NCBI GenBank assembly: GCA_035506135.1
Contig: DATJPY010000052.1
Location: 103,428 to 167,427, forward strand
DNA: 64,000 bases
From: DATJPY01 sp035506135
GTDB taxonomy: Bacteria > Myxococcota_A > UBA9160 > PR03
Direction: 5' to 3'
The notes beneath the pieces were generated by a model. That model was given only the letters and a program-made list of their open reading frames with translations. It had not been told where the DNA came from and made no database searches. Positions 26,939-34,326 of the stretch are shown in pieces (positions within the stretch are counted from its first letter, which is position 1; each line of letters starts with the position of its first letter). Position numbers and translations under genes: made by a program.

Positions 26939-27008
26939 GAACAGCACGAACGTGTCGATGCTTCTGGCGCGTTTTCGGCACAGTCGCGCCGCTTCGCGCA
27001 CGCCCTCG

Positions 27009-27025
27009 TGCTCACGGCGTGAGCA
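27009..27025. promoter_or_regulatory. 17-bp palindrome, candidate NtrC enhancer site
   Basis: TGCTCAC-GGC-GTGAGCA is a perfect 7-3-7 inverted repeat about 72 nt beyond the -24 element (about 100 nt upstream of the expected amtB start). Spacing, size and the TGC...GCA ends resemble NtrC sites (TGCACC-N5-GGTGCA), though the inner bases differ. It lies between amtB and the divergent HTH gene and could serve both. Confidence 0.55.
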
Positions 27026-27168
27026 GCGCCTTGCCCAGCCCGCGGGCAGACGCTGAACGCGATGTGCGCGGCTCTCGCCCGGTGAACCGCGCGGGCCGGC
27101 GAGCGCGGGAACGGCGCTTGCACGCGTTCGCGGCCGGCATGGGAGCGATGACGAGGAGCACGCGAGCC

Positions 27169-27444
27169 ATGGCCCTCGAGCCCGATCTTCAGGCGCTGTT
27201 CGTCGAGTTCGACCGCCGCGCATCCGCGGGAGGCCAGCGCCTCACGCTCCGAGCGTGGCTGGATCTCGCGGAGTCCTGGCGCATTCTCGACGCGCTGCGG
27301 CGCTGCCGGGGCAACCGCTCCGCGGCGGCGCGCTCGCTCGGGATCGGGCGGCGCACGCTCTACACCAAGATGGAGAAGCTCGGGATCCAGCCCAACTGGG
27401 GCACGCTGCCCGGCCTGCCGCCGCCCGCCAACGAGACATCCTGA
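27169..27444 (+). CDS. Small Fis/NtrC-type helix-turn-helix protein
   Basis: This is a stand-alone DNA-binding module of about 91 aa. The C-terminal half is a Fis-type HTH (HTH_8): WRILDALRRCRGNRSAAARS followed by LGIGRRTLYTKMEKLGI, closely resembling the last domain of NtrC-family activators. No receiver or AAA+ domain precedes it. ATG 27169 is chosen for the GAGGAG upstream (10-nt spacing); in-frame ATGs at 27148 and 27139 are possible, and the frame is open further back without convincing protein. It is divergent from the sigma-54-driven amtB and downstream of the palindrome at 27009-27025. It could be a nucleoid-type or antagonist regulator of the same sites; this is speculative. Confidence 0.72.
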   Translation: MALEPDLQALFVEFDRRASAGGQRLTLRAWLDLAESWRILDALRRCRGNRSAAARSLGIGRRTLYTKMEKLGIQPNWGTLPGLPPPANETS

Positions 27445-27507
27445 TCCCCCGTCCCTTGCCAGCCGGCTCGGGCTGGCGGATCGTGCGGCCGCTGGAGGGC
27501 AGGCCGC

Positions 27508-28611
27508 ATGAAGTTCGCGCTCTTCTACGAGATTCCGGTGCCGCGCCCGTGGACCCGCGAGAGCGAGCACACGGCCTATCGCAACGTGCTCGAGCAGGCG
27601 GTGCTCGCCGACCGGGTCGGCTTCCACGCGCTCTGGACCGTCGAGCACCACTTCCTCGAGGAGTTCTCGCACTGCTCGAATCCCGAGGTGCTCTACGGCG
27701 CCATCGCGGCGCGCACGCAGCGGCTGCGGATCGGCTACGGCGTGCGGCTGGCTCCGAAGCCCTACAACCATCCCGTGCGCTCCGCCGAGTCCGCCGCCGT
27801 CCTCGACCTGCTGTCGGACGGGCGCGTCGACTTCGGGACCGGCCGCTCCTCGACGCGCACCGAGCTCGAGGGCTTCGGCATCCATCCGTCCGACACGCGC
27901 GAGATGTGGCTCGAGGCCGTGCGGCACGTGGTCGGCTGCTGGACCCACGACGAGTACGAGTTCGCGGGCAAGCACTGGTCGATGCCGCGCCGCCGCGTGC
28001 TTCCGAAACCCCTGCAGCAGCCGCATCCGCCGGTCTTCGGCGCCACCGGCAGCGACGACGGGCACCAGCTGATGGGCGAGCTCGGCCTCGGGCTCTGCTC
28101 GTTCAGCGTGGGGGTTCCGCCCGAGGACGTGAAGCGGCGCATCGATCTCTACCGCAAGGCGATCGCCGGTTGCACGCGGCCCCTCGGCGCCTTCGTCAAC
28201 GATCGCGCCGCCGCCTTCACGATGGTGAACTGCGCGCCCACCGCCGCCGAGTCGTACGCGATCTCCGCCGAGTCGTTCGTCTGGTACGTGAAGACGTCCG
28301 CCGAGCTGATCTCGTCGGTTCCGCGCTGGCTGGCGGAGATGAAGCGCGAGCTCGGGACGTACGAGTACCTGGCCGGCGTCAAGCAGGTGGTCGAGAGCGG
28401 AGCGCACCAGCTCTTGAACTTCGAGTGGCTGCGCGACGCGAAGGCGGTGATCTGCGGCGATCCCGACCAGGTGATCGAGACCTGCAAGGCGTACCAGGCC
28501 GCCGGGGTCGACCTGCTACTGTGTCTCGTGAACCCGCACCGCATCCCGCACGAGAAGGTGATGCAGACGATCGAGCTGATGGGACGCCACGTCCTGCCGG
28601 AGTTCGGGTGA
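27508..28611 (+). CDS. LLM-class flavin-dependent oxidoreductase (bacterial luciferase-like)
   Basis: This is a 367-aa luciferase-like monooxygenase, longer than the 288-aa relative at 22.4 kb. Typical segments are MKFALFYEIPVPRPW, FHALWTVEHHFLEEFSHCSN, RIGYGVRLAPKPYNHPVRSA and LDLLSDGRVDFGTGRSSTRT. The EHHFLEE segment is typical of the alkanal monooxygenase-like subgroup. The ATG is preceded by GAGGG(CA)GG-type spacing. The stop overlaps a lipoprotein GTG by 4 nt. It lies upstream of a P450 and a CoA-transferase, so a role in oxidising a hydrophobic substrate is likely; FMN or F420 is not distinguishable. Confidence 0.92.
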   Translation: MKFALFYEIPVPRPWTRESEHTAYRNVLEQAVLADRVGFHALWTVEHHFLEEFSHCSNPEVLYGAIAARTQRLRIGYGVRLAPKPYNHPVRSAESAAVLDLLSDGRVDFGTGRSSTRTELEGFGIHPSDTREMWLEAVRHVVGCWTHDEYEFAGKHWSMPRRRVLPKPLQQPHPPVFGATGSDDGHQLMGELGLGLCSFSVGVPPEDVKRRIDLYRKAIAGCTRPLGAFVNDRAAAFTMVNCAPTAAESYAISAESFVWYVKTSAELISSVPRWLAEMKRELGTYEYLAGVKQVVESGAHQLLNFEWLRDAKAVICGDPDQVIETCKAYQAAGVDLLLCLVNPHRIPHEKVMQTIELMGRHVLPEFG

Positions 28612-29276
28612 GCGTTCGCGCGGTGTCGGTGCTGGCCGCCGCCGCCCTGGCGCTGGCGTGCGAGCACGCCCAGCAGGCCGGTCAAGACGCGGCGCGCACG
28701 CTCAATCCGTTCAGCACGACCGACGCGAGCGTGAACTCGATCTCGCAGCTCGGTCCGTACCTTCTGGTCGAGCTGCGCGGGCGCGGCGCGAACCTGACGC
28801 TCTTCACCCCGGTGAGCGAGGCCTGCGCGCGGGTGCTGAAGCCCGAGTCGAGCGTCGTCTACGCCCGCTGGGGCGTGTTCGGGCGCATCACCCGGGACAA
28901 CGAGAACTGCGACCCGGTCGGCGTCGCCTCGCTGGTCGCGTGGCGCGACCGCACCTTCCGCCGGCGCGGCCGCCCGCTGCCGCGCGCACAGGTGCAGTTC
29001 ACGACGCTGTACCAGGGCAAGCAGCTGGTGCTGGTGCGCGGGCGCTTCCCGCTGGTCGGCCGCGTCGGCATCCCCGCCGGCTTCGATCTCGTCGCGATGC
29101 TCCCCAACGACGACGTCTGCCGCCCGCTGATCCAGGGCGGCGTGGCGTCGATGGAGTATCGCGACGCCGGCAACATGCCGTTCTCGCTGGTGGGCGAGCG
29201 CGCGCGCTGCGAGGTGCTCGGCTTCGCGATGCCGCCCGAGATGCCGCCGCCGCAGGAGGCGCCGCCGGACTCCTGA
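28608..29276 (+). CDS. Lipoprotein, unknown function
   Basis: This is a 222-aa protein starting at GTG 28608, which overlaps the preceding stop (GTGA); GTG 28623 is an alternative start. The signal ends in AALALAC, a lipobox with Cys at about residue 18. The mature protein has two similar-looking beta-rich segments (SVVYARWGVFGRITRDNENC and LVLVRGRFPLVGRVGIPAGF) and a Pro/Glu-rich C-terminal tail. I recognise no domain. Its place between an LLM oxidoreductase and a P450 is conserved here by overlap only; no functional link can be claimed. Confidence 0.75.
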   Translation: MSVRAVSVLAAAALALACEHAQQAGQDAARTLNPFSTTDASVNSISQLGPYLLVELRGRGANLTLFTPVSEACARVLKPESSVVYARWGVFGRITRDNENCDPVGVASLVAWRDRTFRRRGRPLPRAQVQFTTLYQGKQLVLVRGRFPLVGRVGIPAGFDLVAMLPNDDVCRPLIQGGVASMEYRDAGNMPFSLVGERARCEVLGFAMPPEMPPPQEAPPDS

Positions 29277-29339
29277 GTCGGAGCGGGCGCCGCGGTCGCG
29301 GGATATCCTGTGCCGCGCGCCGGCGCGCGGGGAGGGGCG

Positions 29340-30641
29340 GTGGAGCCGAAGAGCGTCCTGTCGGTCGACGAGATCCATCTATCGGAGCAGGCGTTCTGGC
29401 TGCGCCCGATGGCCGAGCGCGAGGGCGCCTTCGCGACGCTGCGCCGGGAGCGCCCGGTGTCGTTCCACGAGGAGCCCGAGCCGCCCGCCGAGCTCGGGCT
29501 GGCGCGCGGACCCGGGTTCTGGGCGGTCACCCGCCACGCCGACATCCTCGAGGTCAGCCGCAACCCCGAGACCTACGCCTCCGGCCGCGGCTCGAACATC
29601 GGCGACCTGCCGCAGCCGTTCGCCGAGTTCTTCGGGTCGATGATCAACATGGACGATCCGCGGCACGCGCGGCTGCGCCGCATCGTGTCGCGGGGATTCA
29701 CGCCTCGCGTGATCAACCGGGTCGAGCGCGACGTGAAGCGCGCCGCCACGGAGATCGTCGACGCGGTGATCGAGCGCGGGAGCTGCGACTTCGTGACCGA
29801 GATCGCAGCCGCCCTCCCGCTCAAGATCATCTGCGACATGATGGCGATCCCGGAGAGCCAGTACCGCTTCGTGTTCGACCGCACGAACGTGATCCTGGGC
29901 GCGGGCGATCCCGAATACACGCCGGACGTGTCGCAGATCGTCCCGCTGATCCTGAAGGCGGGGGCCGACCTCGCCCAGCTCGCGCAGGACCTCGGGCGCC
30001 ATCGGATCAAGAGCCCCGGCGAGGACCTGATCTCGGCGCTGGTCAACGCCGAGATCGAGGGCGAGGCGCTGAACGAGCAGGAGCTGGGCTCGTTCTTCGT
30101 GCTGCTCGTGGTGGCCGGCAACGAGACCACGCGAAACGCGATCAGCCACGGGATGAAGGCGCTCTGCGACCACCCCGCGCAGCGCGCGCTGTGGGCGGCC
30201 GACTTCGACCGGGTCGCGCCGACGGCGGTCGAGGAGATCGTGCGCTGGGCGACTCCGGTGATCCACTTCCGCCGCACTGCGATGCACGACACCGTCCTGC
30301 GCGGCCAGCCGATCCGCGCGGGCGAGAAGGTGGTGATGTGGTACTGCTCGGGCAATCGCGACGAGGAGGTCTTCCGCGATCCGTACCGCTTCGACGTACT
30401 GCGCGACCCGAACGAGCACGTCGGCTTCGGCGGCCCCGGTCCGCACTTCTGCCTCGGCGCGCACCTGGCGCGCCGCGAGATCACCGTGATGTTCCGCGAG
30501 CTGCTCCGGCGCCTGCCCGACCTCCAGGTGGTGGGTGAGCCGGATCGCCTCGCGTCGTTCTTCATCCACGGCATCAAGCACATGCGCTGCGAGTTCCAGC
30601 CCGCCCGGCCGGCGCCGCCGGGGCGCGTCCGCGTCGCCTAG
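29340..30641 (+). CDS. Cytochrome P450 (CYP125/CYP142-like)
   Basis: This is a bacterial class I P450 of 433 aa. The I-helix oxygen-activation motif is VVAGNETTRN, the K-helix E-x-x-R is in VEEIVRW, and the heme-ligand loop is GFGGPGPHFCLGAHLAR with the axial Cys. The INMDDPRHARLRRIVSRGFT segment and overall pattern fit P450s hydroxylating steroid side chains or fatty-acid-like substrates (CYP125, CYP142, CYP124). Redox partners are not encoded nearby. GTG 29340 is preferred to GTG 29310 because GGGGAGGGG (29330-29338) precedes it. It ends TAG immediately before the ATG of the CoA-transferase gene, so the two are coupled. Confidence 0.95.
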   Translation: MEPKSVLSVDEIHLSEQAFWLRPMAEREGAFATLRRERPVSFHEEPEPPAELGLARGPGFWAVTRHADILEVSRNPETYASGRGSNIGDLPQPFAEFFGSMINMDDPRHARLRRIVSRGFTPRVINRVERDVKRAATEIVDAVIERGSCDFVTEIAAALPLKIICDMMAIPESQYRFVFDRTNVILGAGDPEYTPDVSQIVPLILKAGADLAQLAQDLGRHRIKSPGEDLISALVNAEIEGEALNEQELGSFFVLLVVAGNETTRNAISHGMKALCDHPAQRALWAADFDRVAPTAVEEIVRWATPVIHFRRTAMHDTVLRGQPIRAGEKVVMWYCSGNRDEEVFRDPYRFDVLRDPNEHVGFGGPGPHFCLGAHLARREITVMFRELLRRLPDLQVVGEPDRLASFFIHGIKHMRCEFQPARPAPPGRVRVA

Positions 30642-31856
30642 ATGCGGGGCCCGCTCGACGGCATCCGTGTCCTCGACTGGACGATCTGGCAGCAGGGCCC
30701 GGTCTGCTCGGCGATGCTCGGCGACCTCGGCGCCGAGGTGATCAAGATCGAGTCGCGCGACGGCGGCGACCCCGGCCGCGGGCTCCTGCGCATGAGCGGT
30801 CTCGACCTCGGCGCGCGCCCGAACTTCTACTTCGAGGCCAACAACCGCAACAAGAAGAGCATCGCGCTCGATCTGAAGAAGCCCGCGGCGCGCGAGGTGA
30901 TCTACCGCCTGGCCGCGGTGTCGGACGTGTTCGTGCAGAACTTCCGGCAGGGCGTGGCGGCGCGGCTCGAGCTCGACGCGGCGACGCTGCGGCGACGCAA
31001 TGCGAAGCTCGTCTACGCGAGCGCCAGCGGATACGGGCCGCGCGGACCCGACGCCGGCGAGCCGTCCTTCGACCACCTCGGGCTGGCGCGCTCGGGGATC
31101 ATGCTGGCCGCCGGCGAGCCCGAGATGCCGCCGCTCGCCATCGCCGGTGGCGTGGCGGACCAGATGGGCGCGATCATGCTCGCCTACGGCGTGCTCGCGG
31201 CCCTGCTCGCGCGCGAGCGGCTCGGCGTCGGGCAGGACGTCGACGCGTCGCATCTCGGCAGCATGCTGATGCTCCAGGGCCTGAGCGTGTCGTCGAAGCT
31301 GATGATGGGCTTCGCGATCCCGCGGCTGGCGCGCAGCCGCGCCGGCAACCCGCTGTGGAACCACTACCGCTGCGGCGACGGCAAGTGGCTGGCGCTCGCG
31401 ATGCTGCAGCCCGATCGCTACTGGGCGGCCTTTGCGCGCGCGATCGGCCGCGCGGAGCTCTCCACGGATCCGCGCTTCGCGGATCTCCGCGCGCGCGCGC
31501 AGAACGCCGAGGCCTGCGTGGCGCTCCTCGACGAGGCCTTCGCCGCGCGGCCGCGCGCCGAGTGGCTCCGCGTGCTGCGCGAGAGCCCGGGCGACTTCAT
31601 CTTCACCGTCGTCAACTCGGTCGACGAGCTCCCCGACGATCCGCAGGTCCGCGCCAACGACTACGTCGTCGACTTCGAGCACCCGAGCCACGGCAAGACC
31701 GCGATGATCGGGATGCCGGTGCGCCTCTCCGAGACGCCGGGCGGAATCCGGACGGCCGCGCCGGAGTTCGGACAGCACACGGAGGAGGTGCTGACGGGCC
31801 TGCTCGGCTACTCGTGGGACGAGGTTGCGGCGCTGCGCGCCGATGGGGTGATCTGA
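30642..31856 (+). CDS. CaiB/BaiF family CoA-transferase, atypical active site
   Basis: This is a 404-aa family III CoA-transferase homologue, recognisable by RVLDWTIWQQGPVCSAMLGD, AEVIKIESRDGGDPGRG, NNRNKKSIALDLKKP and YASASGYGPRGP. At the position of the catalytic Asp of formyl-CoA transferase the sequence reads VDASHLGSMLML, with Gly where VDVAMLD has Asp in the paralogue at 18.7 kb. So either the alignment is shifted or this clade uses different chemistry. It starts the base after the P450 stop. It may be an acyl-CoA transferase or racemase step linked to P450-made acids, as in sterol side-chain breakdown; the substrate is unknown. Confidence 0.88.
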   Translation: MRGPLDGIRVLDWTIWQQGPVCSAMLGDLGAEVIKIESRDGGDPGRGLLRMSGLDLGARPNFYFEANNRNKKSIALDLKKPAAREVIYRLAAVSDVFVQNFRQGVAARLELDAATLRRRNAKLVYASASGYGPRGPDAGEPSFDHLGLARSGIMLAAGEPEMPPLAIAGGVADQMGAIMLAYGVLAALLARERLGVGQDVDASHLGSMLMLQGLSVSSKLMMGFAIPRLARSRAGNPLWNHYRCGDGKWLALAMLQPDRYWAAFARAIGRAELSTDPRFADLRARAQNAEACVALLDEAFAARPRAEWLRVLRESPGDFIFTVVNSVDELPDDPQVRANDYVVDFEHPSHGKTAMIGMPVRLSETPGGIRTAAPEFGQHTEEVLTGLLGYSWDEVAALRADGVI

Positions 31857-31860
31857 GGCG

Positions 31861-32577
31861 ATGCGGCGCCTGCTCCTGCTGGCGGCGCTCGGGCTCGCAG
31901 GCTGCGCGGCAAAGCACGGACCTCCTCCCGCGGCCGCCGCGCACGCGGCGCCGGTCGTGGCACCGCTCTCCGGGACGTGGATGCGGCCGATCGGGAGCGG
32001 GGTCGCAGGCCGCGAGGGGATGAGCTTCGCCGCGGACGGCAGCCTCGGCCTGGTGGGCATCCATACGATGAGCGGCCTCACCTGGCGAGTCGAGGGCGAC
32101 GCGCTGATCGTCACCACCAGCTCCGGACGGTCGGCGGAGGCCGTGGAGAGCCGGCTCCACATCGACGAGCTCGGCGCCGAGCGGCTGCGCCTCTCAGCCG
32201 ACGCCGAGTACCTGGCGGGGACCTATCAGCGGGAGGACGCCGCGGCGGCGCGCGTCACCGGGAGCGTGACCTACCCGCAGCGCATCGCGCTGCCGCCGGA
32301 CGCGGCGCTCCACGTCGCGCTCTGGGACACCTCGCGCGCGGACGACGCACGCCTCGTGGCCAACGAGGTCGTCCCGACCGGCGGCCGCCAGGTGCCGATC
32401 CCCTTCGCGCTGACCTACGCGACCGCGGACATCGATGCGACCCACCCGTACGCGGTGGAGGCGAGCATCGTGGCCGGCGGCGAGCTGCGCTTCGAGAGCG
32501 GCGTGGCCACGCCCGTCATCACCCTGGGCCAGCCGGTGACGGTCGAGCTGGTGGTCCAGCCGGTGAGCGGGAGCTAG
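31861..32577 (+). CDS. YbaY-type lipoprotein with N-terminal lipocalin-like region
   Basis: This is a 238-aa lipoprotein: LLLLAALGLAGCAAKH has Cys at about residue 15. Residues of about 35-120 (SGTWMRPIGSGV...GLTWRVEGDALIVTTSSGR) resemble small lipocalin-like lipoprotein domains. The C-terminal part, VTGSVTYPQRIALPPDAALH through YAVEASIVAGGELRFES, matches the YbaY/YscW-type beta-sandwich. Such lipoproteins are periplasmic and poorly characterised. The start is 4 nt after the CoA-transferase stop. It is also the first of a run leading to CopC/CopD, so its transcriptional affiliation is ambiguous. Confidence 0.82.
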   Translation: MRRLLLLAALGLAGCAAKHGPPPAAAAHAAPVVAPLSGTWMRPIGSGVAGREGMSFAADGSLGLVGIHTMSGLTWRVEGDALIVTTSSGRSAEAVESRLHIDELGAERLRLSADAEYLAGTYQREDAAAARVTGSVTYPQRIALPPDAALHVALWDTSRADDARLVANEVVPTGGRQVPIPFALTYATADIDATHPYAVEASIVAGGELRFESGVATPVITLGQPVTVELVVQPVSGS

Positions 32578-32588
32578 GGTTGCGCGCG

Positions 32589-32894
32589 ATGCCGCGGATC
32601 CAGCGCGCGCTCGGGCTCTCCGCCGTCGCAATCGCGTTCCTCGCCGCCTCGCTCGCGCCGTGTCCCAGCGCGCGCGCCGTGCGCTTCGTCGGCACGGACC
32701 TCGCGATCTCGGCGCCGTGCCCGTGCCACTGCGGCGAGCACGCCGTGAGCGCCGCGTCCGCGCTCGATCCCCCGCTCGCCGCGGCGCCCGCGCCACGCGC
32801 GGATCGAGCGCGCGCCGTCCTCCCCTCCGTCCCCGAGCCAGCCGCTTCGAGCGCGCCGCTCTCGATCCCCGATCCGGTCCCGATCGCGAGCTGA
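32589..32894 (+). CDS. Small exported Cys/His-motif protein
   Basis: This is a 101-aa protein with an N-terminal signal or anchor (LGLSAVAIAFLAASLAPCPS). It carries a compact metal-ligand cluster, APCPCHCGEHAVS, with three Cys and two His in nine residues, and then an Ala/Pro-rich disordered tail. I know no named family. The cluster, export signal and position 75 nt upstream of an outer-membrane protein and CopC/CopD suggest a copper- or zinc-binding accessory protein, which is inference. ATG 32589 is the first start of the frame after the previous stop. A pair of tandem hairpins begins at its stop codon. Confidence 0.6.
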   Translation: MPRIQRALGLSAVAIAFLAASLAPCPSARAVRFVGTDLAISAPCPCHCGEHAVSAASALDPPLAAAPAPRADRARAVLPSVPEPAASSAPLSIPDPVPIAS

Positions 32895-32942
32895 TCGCCC
32901 ACGGCGATCGACGCGCGCCGGGCGAAGGACGCCCGTGCGCGC
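32893..32942 (+). other. Two tandem hairpins between copper-run genes
   Basis: GATCGCC-CAC-GGCGATC (32893-32909, perfect 7-3-7) overlaps the stop of the small gene. The second hairpin is GCGCGCCGGGCG-AAGGA-CGCCCGTGCGCGC (32913-32942, 12 bp with one bulge). No U-tract follows. It could be a processing site, attenuator, or operator DNA for a regulator. Confidence 0.45.
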
Positions 32943-32968
32943 GGCCCCCATTGCGATCGGAGGGAATC

Positions 32969-33973
32969 ATGTGCGCAAGAAGGGCGCTCGTGCGCCTCGG
33001 AGTCGTCTGGGCTCCTCTGCTGCTCCTGCTGTCCGTGTCTCTGCTGCCCGCGCAGGTCGCGCGGGCACACGGTGTGATCGGCCAGCGCTTCTTCCCCGCC
33101 ACGCTGGCGATCGACGACCCCTTCGTCGCGGACGAGCTCTCGCTGCCGACGGTGCAGACGCTGAAGCGCCAATCGACCGACGAGGATCCCCGCACCCGCG
33201 AGACCGAGTTCGAGGCGGAGATCTCGAAGCGCCTCTCGCCGAACTTCGGGCTCTCGATCTCCGGCTCCCTGGTCGTGCTCGATCCGACCCGCGGGACGAC
33301 GCAGACCGGCTTCGACAACCTGGAGGTCGGAGCGAAGTACGTGTTCTGGAAGAGCGCCCCGCACGAGCTCCTGCTCTCGGCGGGCCTCGACGCCGACGTC
33401 GGCGGGACCGGCATGAAGAAGGTCGACGCCGAGAGCTTCAGCACGCTCACGCCCGCGCTCTTCTTCGGCCGCGGATTCGGCGACCTGCCGACCTCTTTGC
33501 GCTTCCTGAAGCCGTTCGCGCTGACCGGCCAGCTCGGGCTCTCGATTCCCACGGAGGAGTCGACGACGACGCGGACGGACGGCGAGGTCGAGCGCAGTCT
33601 GAATCCGCGGGTGTTGAACTGGGGCCTCACCGTCCAGTACAACCTCCAGTACCTGCAGAGCTACGTGAAGGATGTGGGCCTACCGGCGCCGTTCAACCGG
33701 ATGATTCCGATCGTCGAGATTCCCATCGAGACGACGGTGCAGGGGCCGACCCACACCACGGGGTCGATCAATCCGGGCGTCATCTGGTTCGGCCGCTACA
33801 TCCAGCTCGGTCTCGAGGCCGTGGTTCCCGTGAAAGGCAACACGTTCGACGAGGGGCGGCAGCGAGGTGTCGGCGTCCTCGGGCAGATCCACTTCTACCT
33901 CGACGACATCTGGCCGGAGGTCTTCACGTGGACGCCCTTCCACGGCGTGCTCGGTCCCACGCAGCCGCGCTAG
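32969..33973 (+). CDS. Outer-membrane beta-barrel protein (MetA-pathway/transporter-like)
   Basis: This is a 334-aa protein with a signal peptide (APLLLLLSVSLLPAQVARAH) followed by alternating amphipathic beta strands ending in an aromatic-rich C-terminus. Typical strands are FGLSISGSLVVLDP, GFDNLEVGAKYVFW, LNWGLTVQYNLQYLQSYV and YIQLGLEAVVPVKGN. The layout matches the PF13557-type putative outer-membrane transporter group found beside phenol or metal resistance genes. The start is ATG 32969 with GGAGGGA 5 nt upstream. Its 3' end overlaps copC by 46 nt. Context suggests metal-related passage or copper sequestration in the outer membrane; this is inference. Confidence 0.82.
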   Translation: MCARRALVRLGVVWAPLLLLLSVSLLPAQVARAHGVIGQRFFPATLAIDDPFVADELSLPTVQTLKRQSTDEDPRTRETEFEAEISKRLSPNFGLSISGSLVVLDPTRGTTQTGFDNLEVGAKYVFWKSAPHELLLSAGLDADVGGTGMKKVDAESFSTLTPALFFGRGFGDLPTSLRFLKPFALTGQLGLSIPTEESTTTRTDGEVERSLNPRVLNWGLTVQYNLQYLQSYVKDVGLPAPFNRMIPIVEIPIETTVQGPTHTTGSINPGVIWFGRYIQLGLEAVVPVKGNTFDEGRQRGVGVLGQIHFYLDDIWPEVFTWTPFHGVLGPTQPR

Positions 33974-34314
33974 CCGTCGTGCTGCTCGCGGTGTCCCTGG
34001 CTCCGGGTGCCGGGAGGGCGCATGCCTTCCCGGACCACTCGGAGCCGAGGGTGGGTCACACCGTCGACGGGACGCCGCCGCAGGTGCGCATCTGGTTCGA
34101 TGGCGAGATCGAGCCGCTGTTCAGCACGATGCGCGTCGAGAACGCGCAGAAGGCGCAGGTCGATCGCCGCGACGCGCGCGTCGACCCTGCCGACACGACC
34201 GTGCTCGAGGTCAGCCTGCCGTCGCTTCCGGCCGGGCCCTACATGGTGTTCTGGAGCGTCGTGGCGCGCGACGGACATCGCACCGAGGGGAGCTTCCCCT
34301 TCGAGATCCGCTGA
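33928..34314 (+). CDS. copC: CopC-family periplasmic copper-binding protein
   Basis: This is a 128-aa exported Greek-key beta-barrel protein. The signal peptide (VVLLAVSLAPGAGRA) can be cleaved to leave an N-terminal His (HAFPDHSEPRVG), the usual first Cu(II) ligand of CopC. The other ligand motif, Asp-x-His, is in VVARDGHRTEGSFPFEI. EPRVGHTVDGTPPQVRIWF is the typical opening strand pair. GTG 33928 gives a complete signal peptide and lies inside the end of the previous gene. CopC passes copper to the membrane partner CopD, which follows 12 nt downstream. Confidence 0.92.
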   Translation: MDALPRRARSHAAALAVVLLAVSLAPGAGRAHAFPDHSEPRVGHTVDGTPPQVRIWFDGEIEPLFSTMRVENAQKAQVDRRDARVDPADTTVLEVSLPSLPAGPYMVFWSVVARDGHRTEGSFPFEIR

Positions 34315-34326
34315 GGCGCCGCGCTC

